A DNA stretch of 64,000 bases. Source: Poa pratensis. Lineage: Eukaryota; Streptophyta; Magnoliopsida; Poales; Poaceae. Shown in pieces: positions 45,459 to 56,752 of this stretch. Within the stretch, counting starts at the first letter, position 1, and every line of letters starts with the position of its first letter. The position numbers and the translations under genes are program-made. The DNA lies in NCBI GenBank assembly GCA_947311845.1, contig CAMZMU010000027.1, forward strand, positions 25,822,368-25,886,367, given 5' to 3'. The notes under the pieces are model-generated. The model was given only the letters and a program-made list of their open reading frames with translations. It searched no databases and was not told the origin of the DNA.

Positions 45459-45540
45459 CTCGCTCCGTTCGGTAAAGGATGTCACAAAAATGGTCTATCT
45501 ATAGTTCATTTTTGTGACATCCTTTTCCGAACGGAGGGAG
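45459..45540. mobile_element. Stowaway MITE, short hairpin type
   Basis: An 82-bp element: CTCGCTCCGTTCGGTAAAGGA at the left and TCCTTTTCCGAACGGAGGGAG at the right, flanked by TA on both sides. The inner arms AAGGATGTCACAAAAATG and CATTTTTGTGACATCCTT are perfect complements, so nearly the whole element is one hairpin. Confidence 0.9.
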
Positions 45541-46514
45541 TACTTAACACATTTAGTATTGCTGTGCTTTGCTATATTTGGTCGCTGAGAAATGAACTCA
45601 GGAAGGAAGCTGGACAAGCATGGATATGATCTGGAACAAGGTAGTGACAAACGACAGAAGATGGCTGGTGCTTTGCAAGGATGCTCGCACTTCACTGTTG
45701 GACTGCTGCTGGAAGAAACAAGAGGTGAGTTGTTGCGGATTGCTGAGAGATGAACTATACAAGCTTCACAAAGATGCTGGAGTACTCCCCTCCTCTAGAT
45801 TAGCTTTTGATTTGTTCTCCTTAAATCTCTTGTTAGCTTGCACTCGATGGTTGAGCTTCAAAATTGTAACTGGATGACGTACGAGACCTATTTCGGTTGC
45901 ATGCCAATGGAACCAGGAGGCAACCCCCTTCCTCTAAAAGACTATCAAATATATTAGAAGCCGACCATCACAGATTTTACTGGCAAAGACTTTGATCGCC
46001 GGAGTCATAACCATGCAATCAAAGAAAAACAACACACCTATGCTAGAGAAACAGAGCACAAAAAGAGGGCACCTTCTGAATTGATTTTTGTTGCTTTGTT
46101 TTGGTTATCTTGTTATCCACAACTCTCTTGGACAGCAAATCGGCCTTATTTAAATAAAAAATATGTTTAGTCATTTCCAACCTTTACGGAAAAATGCCTT
46201 CTAATCCAAAAAAAAAACAACTTCATAACAATTTTTATTTTCTACCCTTTTAATAGTACCCGCTGCCTTTGAAAAAGAGTACTATTTTTGCATACATGTA
46301 TCCATATCAACATAACAGTATTCTAGAAAATATAAATATATTGTTAAATATAATCAATGGAGCACCCATTGTTAAAATAAATTGCTATGGGTATGTAATA
46401 ATATATTATTATTGGTTTGTATCTAGCAATATATTAGTCTGCTTCTCAGAAGCCCAATCAAAAACAAAATTGGCCCTTATACACACACCTGGTTATAGAG
46501 ATGTTCTTTTATTT

Positions 46515-46534
46515 ATCAATCAATCAATCAATCA
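46515..46534 (+). repeat. (ATCA)5 microsatellite
   Basis: Five uninterrupted copies of ATCA. Confidence 0.9.
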
Positions 46535-46749
46535 AGGGCAATCAATCCCCTTGCCACCGCCCACCGAGTGCCACCCTACCTTGGAATGCCCTCCCACCAA
46601 TCCTCTGTTCCCCTTCTCTCTCTCTCAAGCCTAGGAAGCACGAGAATTAAAAGAGCATTAGGCAAGGCCTACCCACAGAATCAAATTAGGGCCAGGCAGA
46701 TTGAATGGGCAAAACAATTTAACCTAAGAGGGATATAAAGAAGCGGATT

Positions 46750-47340
46750 CTACAAACCGTTGTAGATTGAGGAGGTAGTGGTTGAAATTTGGCAAATCAG
46801 CATCTTCCTCCCCTCAATTTTATCAAGACAGCTAGAAATCCCGCGAAAACGGCGCCACATCGTCAGCATGACCTGAGAGAGAAAAGGCGAGAGGAAAAGT
46901 GGATAAGACGAGGAAGGCAACCTGGAGGTAGGCTGGCACTCTTTCAAAGACAGCTATTGGGCTAAATTGGTTCGATAACATTTTCGTGAAGCATCAGGCC
47001 TTCCAGTGCATACCTGGGTCTAGGCTCCCTCACAACTGAGACTGCACCAACAACACTTACGCAGAGCTGGAGTCTAGAGGAAAGGCTGAAAGATATATAT
47101 TATTAGAACAATAAAACAGATAAAGGTGCCTTATTAGAAACATTCACATTCTTGCAAAATAAATCAAGATTATAGTACTAACCTCTGCAACTATAGCATT
47201 CCTCAAAGCATGAAAATCAAGGTTCAATTTATTCTGAGATGTGTGTGATATATCCTGGAATGTTGGCTTGGGAACGATGAGATCCTCCGCCGGATCGTTG
47301 GATTCAGTGGTCGCCGCCGGGGAGGGCTATGCGGTGGTCG
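46750..47340 (-). pseudogene. captured multi-exon fragment of an unidentified gene
   Basis: On the minus strand, a protein-like exon ends at 47183 with a GTTAG donor. It includes SNDPAEDLIVPKPTFQDIS and NKLNLDFHALRNAIVAE. It is preceded by GC-rich sequence (47270-47350) resembling a 5' leader. Further exon-like pieces, with acceptors and donors, follow at about 47000-47085 and 46750-46880. I do not recognise the family, and the frame relation between pieces is not clean. The setting inside Helitron-derived DNA suggests gene capture. Confidence 0.45.
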
Positions 47341-47607
47341 CTGCTTCTCTCTGTGAATGTGTACGCTTTCAGTTCGAGTTGTGGAGAAGAATAGTGACTG
47401 GGTTCAGTTAGATAGGCACATGGGTAAAACCGGGATTTGTTAAATTCTTTAACCGGTAAAAGAAAAATCTAACAAAAGCAGACGGAGTGGCAAAAACCAA
47501 CAACGTAGCAAACTTTGGATGGTATAAACCATCACATCGATATTTTGATGTGATCTTTTAATGGTACAGATCCAACTTTTCCTTTTTTAGACACACTAAT
47601 ACTTTTA

Positions 47608-47902
47608 GGGCTTCTTTGATTTATAGGATTTGTAATCGATTTGTGTAGGATTGCAATCCTATGAGAATTTTTCCTTCGGGTGTCGTTTGATTCATAGGAT
47701 CAAATCCTATAGGAAAAAATCCCATAGAAATCTTGTAGTGTAAACTTTGTAGAAAAATAACATGAGCTCCAACTTCATGGAAAAATTTCTTCACCCAATC
47801 AAAGGAACTTGATCTTCCCATAGGATTCAGTTAGCCATGATATTCCAATCCTATAGGATTACTATTCCTACACTTTTCCTGTCCTATGAATCAAAAGAGC
47901 CC
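47608..47902. mobile_element. MITE with GGGCT..TTTGATT.ATAGGA inverted ends
   Basis: The left end GGGCTTCTTTGATTTATAGGA and the right end (read inward) GGGCTCTTTTGATTCATAGGA form an inverted repeat with three differences. At 295 bp it is non-coding, with internal ATCCTATAGGA motifs. TTA lies before the left end, but no matching duplication was found on the right. It resembles the fragment at 63209 onwards. Confidence 0.7.
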
Positions 47903-47981
47903 AGTTGATCATCGGATCCTAGGATTGCATAAGTTGCCTGTATCCACTAAATTAAGAATAAGGTCTCACTCACGAACTTAC

Positions 47982-48116
47982 CTGCCTCCAGAACACGAGG
48001 ACGTTGGACTTGACGGCGCACCCGGGCGGCTCGTAGTCGTACAGGCCAACGACGCCGCAGTAGATATTGGACCAAGTTGTGCAGAAGTAGAATAGTTTAC
48101 GCTCTAGAGTGTTCAT
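47982..48116 (-). pseudogene. captured exon of glycyl-tRNA synthetase
   Basis: The minus strand encodes MNTLERKLFYF, then GVVGLYDYEPPGCAVKSNVL and VFWRQ, and then a GTAAG donor (47981-47977). The NTLERKLFY, YDYGPPGCAVKSNVLAFWRQ sequence is the well-conserved N-terminal part of the class II catalytic domain of eukaryotic glycine-tRNA ligase; here Gly before the PPGC has become Glu and the IPSFKIY stretch is altered. No following exons are present within several hundred bases, so this is an isolated, mutated exon, probably captured by the Helitron. GC-rich sequence upstream (48190-48470) may be its original leading exon. Confidence 0.75.
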
Positions 48117-48720
48117 TATCAGTACACCTCTTCGAGCGCGACGACGTCGTCGATCGAGCACCTCGCGCGCGGCTACGACAGCCTCCACGGCCTAGAACAC
48201 CCCTCGCCCCAGGGACAACCACAAGGCGGAGAAGCTCCAAGGCTGCCGCCACAAAAGAGGATGAGGTCTTGCGGGTGGCGATGGAGGATAGCGGAGGAGA
48301 GCCGAGGGGGCGGCTGCAGAGGGGAGGGGAGCTCGCTGAAAGGGGGCAACTCCATCCTTGTGGTGCATGGGAGATCCGCTTCGCTCATGGTGCACATCAA
48401 GAGCGGAGAGACCCATCGCGGGGTAGCAGGGGACGGTGAACGATGGAGCGCACCACCGCCGCACCGCTCAACAAAGAGGAGAGGAGGACATTTGATTAAA
48501 AGGGGTGGGGACTATGGAGTGCGGGTTGATATTGCATTATATTATATGTTTGTTTATAGTGCAAAATAACCGAGGCACCAAAAGAAACGTTCTTTTACTG
48601 GAAAAGAAACCTTGATGATATGTATAGATTAATTAGAACGAGTCGCACAAAAAATATCTTAAATAAATAAACATAGATCAGTACTCAATACTTTATGCAA
48701 AATAATTTGCACACTACATA

Positions 48721-50908
48721 TAGGGCTGGAATCGAGCCGAGCCAAGCCGGCTCGAGGCTCGGCTCGGTCAGGCTCGGGAAAACTCGAGCCGAGCCTGGCT
48801 CGGCTTGCCCCTAAAAAATTAGCAGAAAGTAGGCTCGTGGCTCGGCTCGTCAGGCTCGAGGCCGAGCCGAGCCGGCTCGCGAGACGCAGCCTTTTTTTTT
48901 TTACACATGAATCGATCAAAGATCAGACCATCCGTCCATCCCATCGTGCTGCGTTGACCCCATCGACACGCATCGTGCCTGTGCTCTGCTCTCTGCATCT
49001 CTCCTTCCCCATCGGCCATCGCACTCGCTAGGGTTACCCCGCCGCCGGCCGCCACCACCGCCACCGGCCTCTACCACTGCCGGCCGCTCCCACCGCCGTC
49101 CGCCGCCCATGGCTCTTCGCCTCCTCCCGTAGCTCGCTTGAATCAAGGACGACTGGACGCGCACGCCGCCCGGCGCCGTCGCCGACCTTCCAGTGGCGGC
49201 CGGCCCCTACTCCCTGGCCGTCACAAAAAAGTAAGTGCCAAAAGAGAAAACACTACTTGTGCACTCACTCTAGATACTCACCTTGCTTCGTCTCTCGTAG
49301 CTCGTCGTCGTCGCCCCCTACTCCCTGGGCCCTGGCCACCTCCTCCTCCCGTAGCTCGCCTCGCTCCAAGTCCTCAAGTTCGTCTGCCGGATGCACCTCT
49401 CCACTGCCGTTTGCCTGCTTCTCTCCTTAACCGTCACCGACGATGCAACCTGGTAGTGCTGCTTCAAAGGCAACATCGCAGAAAAAGAGGGCTGCGTACC
49501 ACAACGCAATGAAGTCCAAAACAGCTGGTTTACTCGGCATCTCTTCGACTATACCATCAGTGTCGCCAGAAGAAGCAGTGGATTCGTCGCAGCGGGAAGC
49601 AGGAGCTTCTCCAACAGAAAGGGTAATTTGGTTTTCCCTTCTGAAATTGATGCAACTACGGTAATACTTGCTGTTTGTTTAGTGTGATTGAATGACCATG
49701 CCCCTTGTGCCTTGCTCTTATGTGCAGGTGCAGCCGAGAAATCTCTCCGATGACGATGAGGAAGAGAATTCTTATGACAAGAACGATGACATGGACGAGA
49801 ATGATTTATTTGATGGTCATATTGAGCTGCCCATACCCAACGATGGTCACATTGTTATATCCGATGATGATGGGGTTTCTGCAAGAAAGAAGAAGCGGCA
49901 AAAGGGAATGAAGGTTGGTCCGAAGGTTGTTGTTCAGTCGAGCAGCAAGTCTGGTTCAAAGGTATGGGATCACTTTGAGAAGGTTCCTAAGCCATCCCCC
50001 ACGGATGCTGGTCTGATTATGGCACAATGCAATTATTGCAAGAAGTTCTTCTACAAAAAGGAGCAAGGGGGAGCCACTTCACATCTCTTGAGACACTACC
50101 GCAATGCATGTCCTGACTACAAGAGTGCAATGGCAGCTGCGGCAAGTCAAACCCTTCTCAATTTTCAGCCATCTAGTGCATGTGATTCTACTATTCATGT
50201 TTTGCAATCTTCTAGGGAGTTTAGTCAAGAGGAGGTTAGGAAGTTAATTGCTAAGATGATTATATGCCATGATTATCCATTTAGGATGGTAGAGCACACA
50301 TGGTTCAACATAGTGATGAAATATTTGAATCCTCATTATGAGTTTATTGGTAGGAAAACCATTAGAAAGGAATGCTTGAAGGTGTTTGAATCTGAGAGAG
50401 AGCCTTAAGAAAGTTCTTAAAGGTGTGGACACCATTGCTTTAACTACTGATTTGTGGACATCAAACCAAACACTTTGTGATGTATGAACTTGATGTTAAA
50501 TTGTTAAGACTTTGTGTTCTATTTGTTGTTGTTGAACTATGCACGTGTTTGTGGTTGTTTGTGGTTGAACTTTGTGATGTATGAGACTATTGTTGAACTA
50601 TGCACGTGTTTGTGGTTGAACTTTTATTTCTGTTATGCTTAGTTGATGCTTTGTGAAACTATTTACACTATCTATTGTTGATTATAATTGTCAGTTGTTA
50701 CATATTTGGTAAAAGTCATGCCAATTTTTTTTATTTCATCGAGTCTTCGAGCCGGCTTACGAGCTTCACCGAGCCGGCTTGTCGAGCCTCGAGCCTTGTT
50801 TGGAAGGTCTAGGCTTGGCTTGCACCACCTTCGAGCCGAGTCGAGCCCGAGCCGAGCCTTGTCGAGCCCGAGCCGAGCCTCGAGCCTCGAGCTTCAGGTC
50901 CAGCCCTA
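48721..50908 (+). mobile_element. hAT DNA transposon, 2.2 kb, internally truncated
   Basis: Flanked by perfect 8-bp duplications ACTACATA (48713-48720 and 50909-50916). The ends are TAGGGCTGGA and TCCAGCCCTA. Both subterminal regions (48731-48890 and 50745-50895) are packed with many copies of the motif GAGCCGAGCC / GGCTCGGCTC in inverted orientation, the probable transposase-binding sites. The interior holds a BED-finger transposase start (49443-50408) whose catalytic half is deleted. It is non-autonomous and probably recent, given the perfect target duplication. Confidence 0.95.
49443..50408 (+). pseudogene. hAT transposase, N-terminal half only (BED zinc finger)
   Basis: Exon 49443-49622 joins in frame across a GTAATT...TGTGCAG intron to 49728-50408, giving about 286 aa. 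After an acidic stretch and a basic KKKRQK nuclear-signal-like motif comes a BED finger: VWDHFEKV, CNYC (two Cys), then HLLRHYRNAC (His pair). The start of the hAT core follows (RKLIAKMIICHDYPFRMVEH). The frame stops at 50406-50408. Just after it, a shifted frame still spells KKVLKGVDTIALTTDLWTS, the conserved lead into the catalytic domain, before it ends. The RNase-H-like catalytic core and the C-terminal hATC dimerisation domain are missing. It could still bind DNA but not transpose. Confidence 0.85.
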
Positions 50909-50921
50909 ACTACATACCACG

Positions 50922-50954
50922 GGCGCGGCGTGTCGCCGCGTCGATGCCTACTAG
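50922..50954 (+). mobile_element. Helitron 3' terminus (hairpin + CTAG)
   Basis: GCGCGGCG-TGT-CGCCGCG forms a 7-bp GC stem with a 3-nt loop ending at about 50939. It is followed by TCGATGCCTA and CTAG at 50951-50954, then T, the host base. Helitrons end in exactly this way: a short GC hairpin 10-12 nt before CTRR, inserted before T. Confidence 0.75.
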
Positions 50955-53379
50955 TGGTTGTAAAAGGAAGAATAAAGAGCTTGCTCGGCACAAGCCGGAG
51001 ACTCGGGCCACATAGAGACCTTAACTTTTAAAATGAAAAATAGTATTGTTTGATTTCTAAAAAGAAAATCTTTTGTAGATGTACATATAATATAGGTGTA
51101 TGTATGCGTATGATCATTTTATCGGTGTGTCTTTTCAGTTGTGTTCTACAAAAATATAAATATTTAAATCAAAATAGAGTTATTTATGTTTTTAAGATAT
51201 ATGTGTTTGTCTTTTTTGTAGCTTATTAATTAATATATTTGAACGGAATTATAAAGATACACACATCTATATGTTTCGTACAAATAATTTTAATTATTTT
51301 TTAACTTATATAAATAAGTTTTTCTGTAATTACTTTAAAAATAAAGCGCTCTTTGTGTTGACGAACCCAAGTGAGGGCGGCACTAAGAAAACATATGTTT
51401 TTTCCTCGACGAAAATAGCAAAATGCTCTAAGAAAATCATACTTGGAGCACCAAAGCTTGTTTATTCACACATGACATAATACATAGCCGTTTTGAATTA
51501 CCCCGACATGAAACATAGGAGCTCCAATAAAAAAACAAAGGACTCGCTGGTGCCTCGTCCAATCGAATCGGAAGCTGGCATGGCACGAGACGAGACAAGG
51601 GTAACGTGCCCGGGGGTCAGCATCCGCCCAGGTCAGGACTCAGGAACAGCCAAGCCCGCGATCCAGATCTCGGACAGTGGGATCCGTCTTCCTCGATCTG
51701 CATTGACAATTGAATGACTTCGCCGCCGGAACCGATGATCGGGCCCAAGCGCTTCGAGCTGACAAAAAAACCGCATGCATGCCGCCGGCTAGCTCGTCGG
51801 TTTCTTTCCGCTGGTCGGCGGGAGCCGGCCGCCGCGTCGAGACAGCGATCTTCTCGCGGAAAGCTCGTATCTTCTCTACTACGTTTTGTTTGTTTGAGAG
51901 AGCAGATTACCCGGTTATTATCGATTGCAACTTGAGAATCCATGGTAGCAGCGCTGGCAGCCTACTAGCCGAGAAGAGACCAATTAATAAAGCTACCATG
52001 CTGGCACCAAGATCTGGAGACGCGTCGCGTGCCATTGTTGGCGCACGAGAGCAGGGAGCCGGCCGCGGTGGAAGAGGAAGGTAGGTTTCCCTCACAATGT
52101 GCTGATCGGCGTCCCCGTACACAACCAGACAACGTGAGGTTTGTAATCGAGTCAGGTATCCACCACTATCAAGACCACAGGCTCCTTTGGATATTTCCAA
52201 AGGACGTGAAATGTGTCTGTTTTTTATCCGTTTGGAGTGGATATGTATCCAACGGGTGACCCATTTTGTCCACCTAGATTTTTTTTTCATTTCAACAATT
52301 TGAACAAATTTCAAGTTATGAAGTTCAAAGTTTATAAATTTATAGGCCATACATTTGATTATATGGACCAAATAGATACATAATATAGGGATACTACTCC
52401 TCCTCTGCGTTCTTCTTCGGTGGTAGCGGTGGAGTAGCCGGCTCATCGTCCTACTTCGGTGGGGGCGGTGGAGCCCTGCTATGTCGTCGGCACCTCAGCT
52501 GGAGCTATCGTCGGGTCCGCACCAGCCAACCACGACGCCCATGGGGGACCAAGCTGGCGCTGTCGGTGGTGGACTGCTGGCTGACTGGCTCCTCCTCCGA
52601 CACTACCGGCGTCGCTTCCTCCTCCTTCTCCGCCACTATCAGGGCCTCCTGCTCCGGCTTTGCCAATGGTATCACGGCGCGCGCTGTGGAATGGTTGCCG
52701 CACGGTCAATTTATACCGGCCTGACACAGTTTGGAAGGAGGACCATTCATACCTACGTGTTGAACTTTTTTAACTTTTCTTTGTGCTATTGCGTATAATC
52801 ATGGTATACTACATTTGTGTGATTTTTCTATAATTTTTGGGCTAAACCGTAGGACACTTGTAGTGAACATTTGTGCTTTTTGGGTAAATTCAATTAAACT
52901 CATTTAATCACTGGAATATAGCTAACAAGGTGGAAATTTTATAATATTCGGGGATTGGGCCTCCAATCTCACATTCTTCGTGTGAAAATTGTGAAATTCC
53001 AATTTGATATTTGGCCCGGATTTTCTCTGTGTGAAAATTGTCGAAGTCCATTAAAAGATGAACTCTGAATCTAGGGACCAAATTTAAGCCATTGCGATTT
53101 GGCCCCTAGATTCATGAATCATCTACAACAGTGCTGCATTCGGAGTTTGTAAACTGGTCATACACGCAATAGCGAGATGTGACTAAATATCCCACCGTGT
53201 GTGACTCTACAACCAAAACAAGAGACCATGAATTAAAAACTAGCGAGGTGAGACTAAAAACATGGTTTTCTATTCTCGTGTCCCACTTCGTTGTGTAACT
53301 CCACGACCTGTGCAACGCCACATTCGACCCCTCCACCATGATCATGGTGTCATCCGCATACTAGAGGTGGGTGACCCCG
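50955..53379. other. intergenic sequence, nothing coding recognised
   Basis: AT-rich 51000-51500, GC-richer 51540-52100 and 52400-52720, without recognisable domains. A small palindrome lies at 53066-53114 (TGAATCTAGGG-CCAAAT and its complement), perhaps the end of an unidentified MITE. Confidence 0.4.
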
Positions 53380-56300
53380 TGTGGCGCCCTGACCCGACTG
53401 CTATACAGTGATACTGTGTCTCCGGTTATCCGACACCACCAGACACACTATCAAAACATAATAGAGAGATCAAGACTTGTGGAACAACTGGCACATCACA
53501 GACTCTACGACACAAAACATATAGTTCAACTCTTATAATAGAGAAAGATAGCAAATGACAACCAGAGGTCACAGACCCAACATTACAACAGGCGGAAGCG
53601 AAGTGTGTTGTTCTAAACAACAAGAACCAAAATATGGCCTAAGAGGCCTACAATAAACATCCAGCGCCAGCTATTCCGGGATGTCCCAAGCTGCCACCTG
53701 GGAACCCCAGACTACTCGTCGACGTCCACAAAGAACCCACCTTCGAGGTCGGTGAAGTCCTCTCCTGAAAATAAGCAAGCGACGTTGAGTTCGACGAACT
53801 CGCAAGATTAAGAGCTAATATATGCTCCATGATTGGCTTTCAAAGGTTTTATGGCTGTTTTGCATAAAGCTGATTTTATTTATAAAACACAACTCCATGG
53901 CACCGACTAATCAGAGTATTTTCAAAGAGGGATAAGAGGTAACTCTTTTCTTGTAATCACCTTCATCTCATCACCATCAAAGTACCTGTTCAACAAAGGC
54001 ACCTCCCCGAATCACCCTCGAGGAAGTCAACCTTGCATTCGTGAAGTAGTACCTCTAGTACTCAGTTTTTAATCATTCCGTTAAAGTTATTCTATGATCA
54101 GCGTCCATTCCCAAGTCGTCCATAACCGCGGACACGGCTTTTCGAAAAGATTTATCCCTGCAGGGGTGTACAAAGTGGAAGTCCCCGGAGTCCCGAGGGG
54201 CCCCAGCTCCTTCGCCACGCGTACCGCCAGACTCATTGCCAGACATTAGCTCTCTTCCGGGGAAAGCCGGCTGAGTGTGAAACGGCTACAACCTTTACCT
54301 TGCTTAAGACTATCCAAGGATCATCAGTGGCGGTAGGACGGGTTTGGTGTCTCCTCCAGTCACCCTGTCCCGCGGCCACTTACTTTCCTAACACCACCAT
54401 CCTCATCCCAGTCTTGGCCATCATCTCAACGCACGCGCAAATGGAAAGCCAAACTAGAGGACCCTCGGCTAGTCCGCCACAAGTTAGTCGGTCGATGGGG
54501 GTTCCATATAGCCCACGCATGGTTGCACGCTCAACTTGGTTCAAGAGGTCCAGAACTCGCACCTAGGCGGTGAGAACGAGACAACCCACCACATCCCATG
54601 TGGCCTCTCATCCCCACCTTTAAGCATTTTATTATCCGTCACCACAATTTCTCCACCATCATCTCAACATCTCATCACCTGCTTCTGACATCACATATTC
54701 ATCGGACGAGTACACAAATAACTAAGCATGGCTAAGCACTTGCATAGCATAATAGTTATATCAGGCCAACAATGCAAACCTATGGTAATAGGAGGGGAAA
54801 CAGATATTGGCAACAGATTTCTAATGCAACTAGTAGGATACTCTACTCCAAGCAAAAGACATTTAGAACCGGATGCAATATTATAGTGGAGAAAATATTT
54901 GCGGAAAATAGGATAAGATATGCTCAGAGGGGGATTACGCTTGCCTTGTTGAGCGGAGGAGTCAAACTGCTCATCGGAGTAACGATGCTCAACTCCGAAC
55001 TCGTGATCTACCGGAGAGCAAACAACACCGGAAAGCAAGAACAACAAATCAACACATGGCAATTGTGCAATGCATACAAAAATGATGATATGACATTTTA
55101 GATGCACCCTATAATCATTGAACATGATCAACAAGTTAAATGGGGTCCCCGTTATATTTATTGCATTATTTGGAGTAAACCCCATATTTAAACGTAGTGA
55201 TTATAATTACTACTAGAGCACATTATTGTAATTGTGATCAATGATGCATGATGATAAGGATTTTGGATCACTCATGTTGTTCTGATCATTTTGATATAAG
55301 GAACGCATTCTTCGGAGGTCCCGGTAAAAAGTTATTAATTATATAAGTTCCTCCTTTTTAAACGTATGATTTTAATATTACTAGAGGCTCCGTAACTCAA
55401 TTGTGATCAAATATGCGTGATATTTATTTTAAAGTTTTAATCTCAATTTTCTGGGCATTTTGGTGTATTACATGCATTTTTCGGATACACCGATAAAGAT
55501 TATTATTTTTCTACATTTTCCTTTTGGATATTACTTTTTGATGATTTATTTAATCAACAATATCATATTTATACAGTTAGAGATGAAGGTGTGAAAAGAA
55601 AACAGAAATTTCAGAACTGTATTGAAATCTGGAATTTATTCCGGAAATTTCTGGGTTTTGTACCGGGTCATTCCGGGTTTTATACCGGGTCTGGCACCGG
55701 GTTTAATTCCGGGTCATTTCCGGGTATGATCCGGGCGAAAATGGTCGAGTCCAGTACCGTTTTTCTTAACCCGGTATAGATTCCGGACAATTTCGGGTCT
55801 GGTACCGGGTGATTCCGGGTTCAGTTCCGGAAATTTCCGGGTTGGACACCGGATTTGTCAACGCGACCAAAACGAAATAGAGCTACGGGGATTCGATGAA
55901 CTAGGGGGAAAAGGAGGAAATGTAGAGGTCCATTTGGAGGGTTTGCTCACCCTGAACTCGTGGGGGTGCTTGGAAGGACCGGAGATGGACGGAGACGGCC
56001 GGAATCGTCCGGGAGAGCTCCGGAGGTGGTTTGCGGAGAACTTGACGGTGAGCTCGATTGCGGGCTTCCCAACTCGATTCCTTCGGTGGAGTGGTAGAGG
56101 ACGACGAGGCGGAGCTATTGGTGGTCTTCGTTTCGCTCGGGGACTCCTCAATCAACGGCGTCGAGCTCGGCCATGGGAGCTAGATTTTTGGAGCTCTTGG
56201 GGGAGAGGAGAAAGGAGAGGAGAGTGAGGAAAGTGAGTGGGCTGGTTGGGGGGTTTTCTCTCTTCCCCTTTAGAGTCCTTTTATTTTACACAAAAACCCC

Positions 56301-56735
56301 TGCGCTTTCATTTTCCTCACAGACAAGTCCTTTTTCTCTTTTAATTTTAAAACCATTCAAATTTCCCTGATTTTCTTTAGGCACCAAAACATTTTAGAAA
56401 AATATGCCAAAATTTGGGGGAGGCTCCCCTTAGCTTGTAGAAGCTCCACAAATTTTGGTGTGGCAAAAATAGAATGTTTCTGACATCCTTTGTTCATAGA
56501 GGTTTGAATTGAGGCATTTTGCTAAATTCAAAAGGTTGCTCCTTTGATAATTTTATAGCAAGTGCAAATATTACTTGGCAGTTTGTTGAAACAAGTTTGC
56601 ATTGTGGTTTTCAAATGGTGCTAAACCAACACAATTCCCTAACAACAATATTGATGCAAGGATGCCATGATGCAATGAACACAAAAGTGAAAATTTTATT
56701 CAGATTTTCAGGTTCTCAAATTTTGGGCTGTTACA
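53380..56735 (-). repeat. 3' LTR (left copy), complete, 3.36 kb
   Basis: Starts TGTGGCGCC and ends GGGCTGTTACA. No protein is encoded. It contains a CCGGGT-rich tract (55650-55850) and, near its outer U3 side, AAAATTTGGGGGAGG. LTRs over 3 kb are unusual for gypsy elements. Confidence 0.9.
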
Positions 56736-56752
56736 ACTCTACCCTCCTTACA
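56736..56752 (-). other. polypurine tract
   Basis: On the minus strand the sequence reads TAAGGAGGGTAGAGT directly before the LTR start TGTAACA. It is purine-rich and in the right place for plus-strand priming. Confidence 0.7.

Larger units (their letters stand above)
41462..50954 (+). mobile_element. Helitron-derived region (3' end secure, 5' end tentative)
   Basis: The 3' terminus (hairpin plus CTAG at 50954) is convincing. The left end is a guess: ACACTACTATAATAAGGGAGG at about 41463 resembles 5' ends of grass Helitrons, though the usual TC start is not preserved. Between them lie unrelated exon-like scraps, some on the minus strand, as expected of a gene-capturing Helitron, plus later insertions (MITEs, hAT). 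More than one element may be present. No Rep/helicase gene was seen, so it is non-autonomous. Confidence 0.4.

Noticed and set aside
46515..46534. Possible CRISPR-like or satellite array
   Set aside because: Only a five-unit tetranucleotide run; no spacers or longer repeats.
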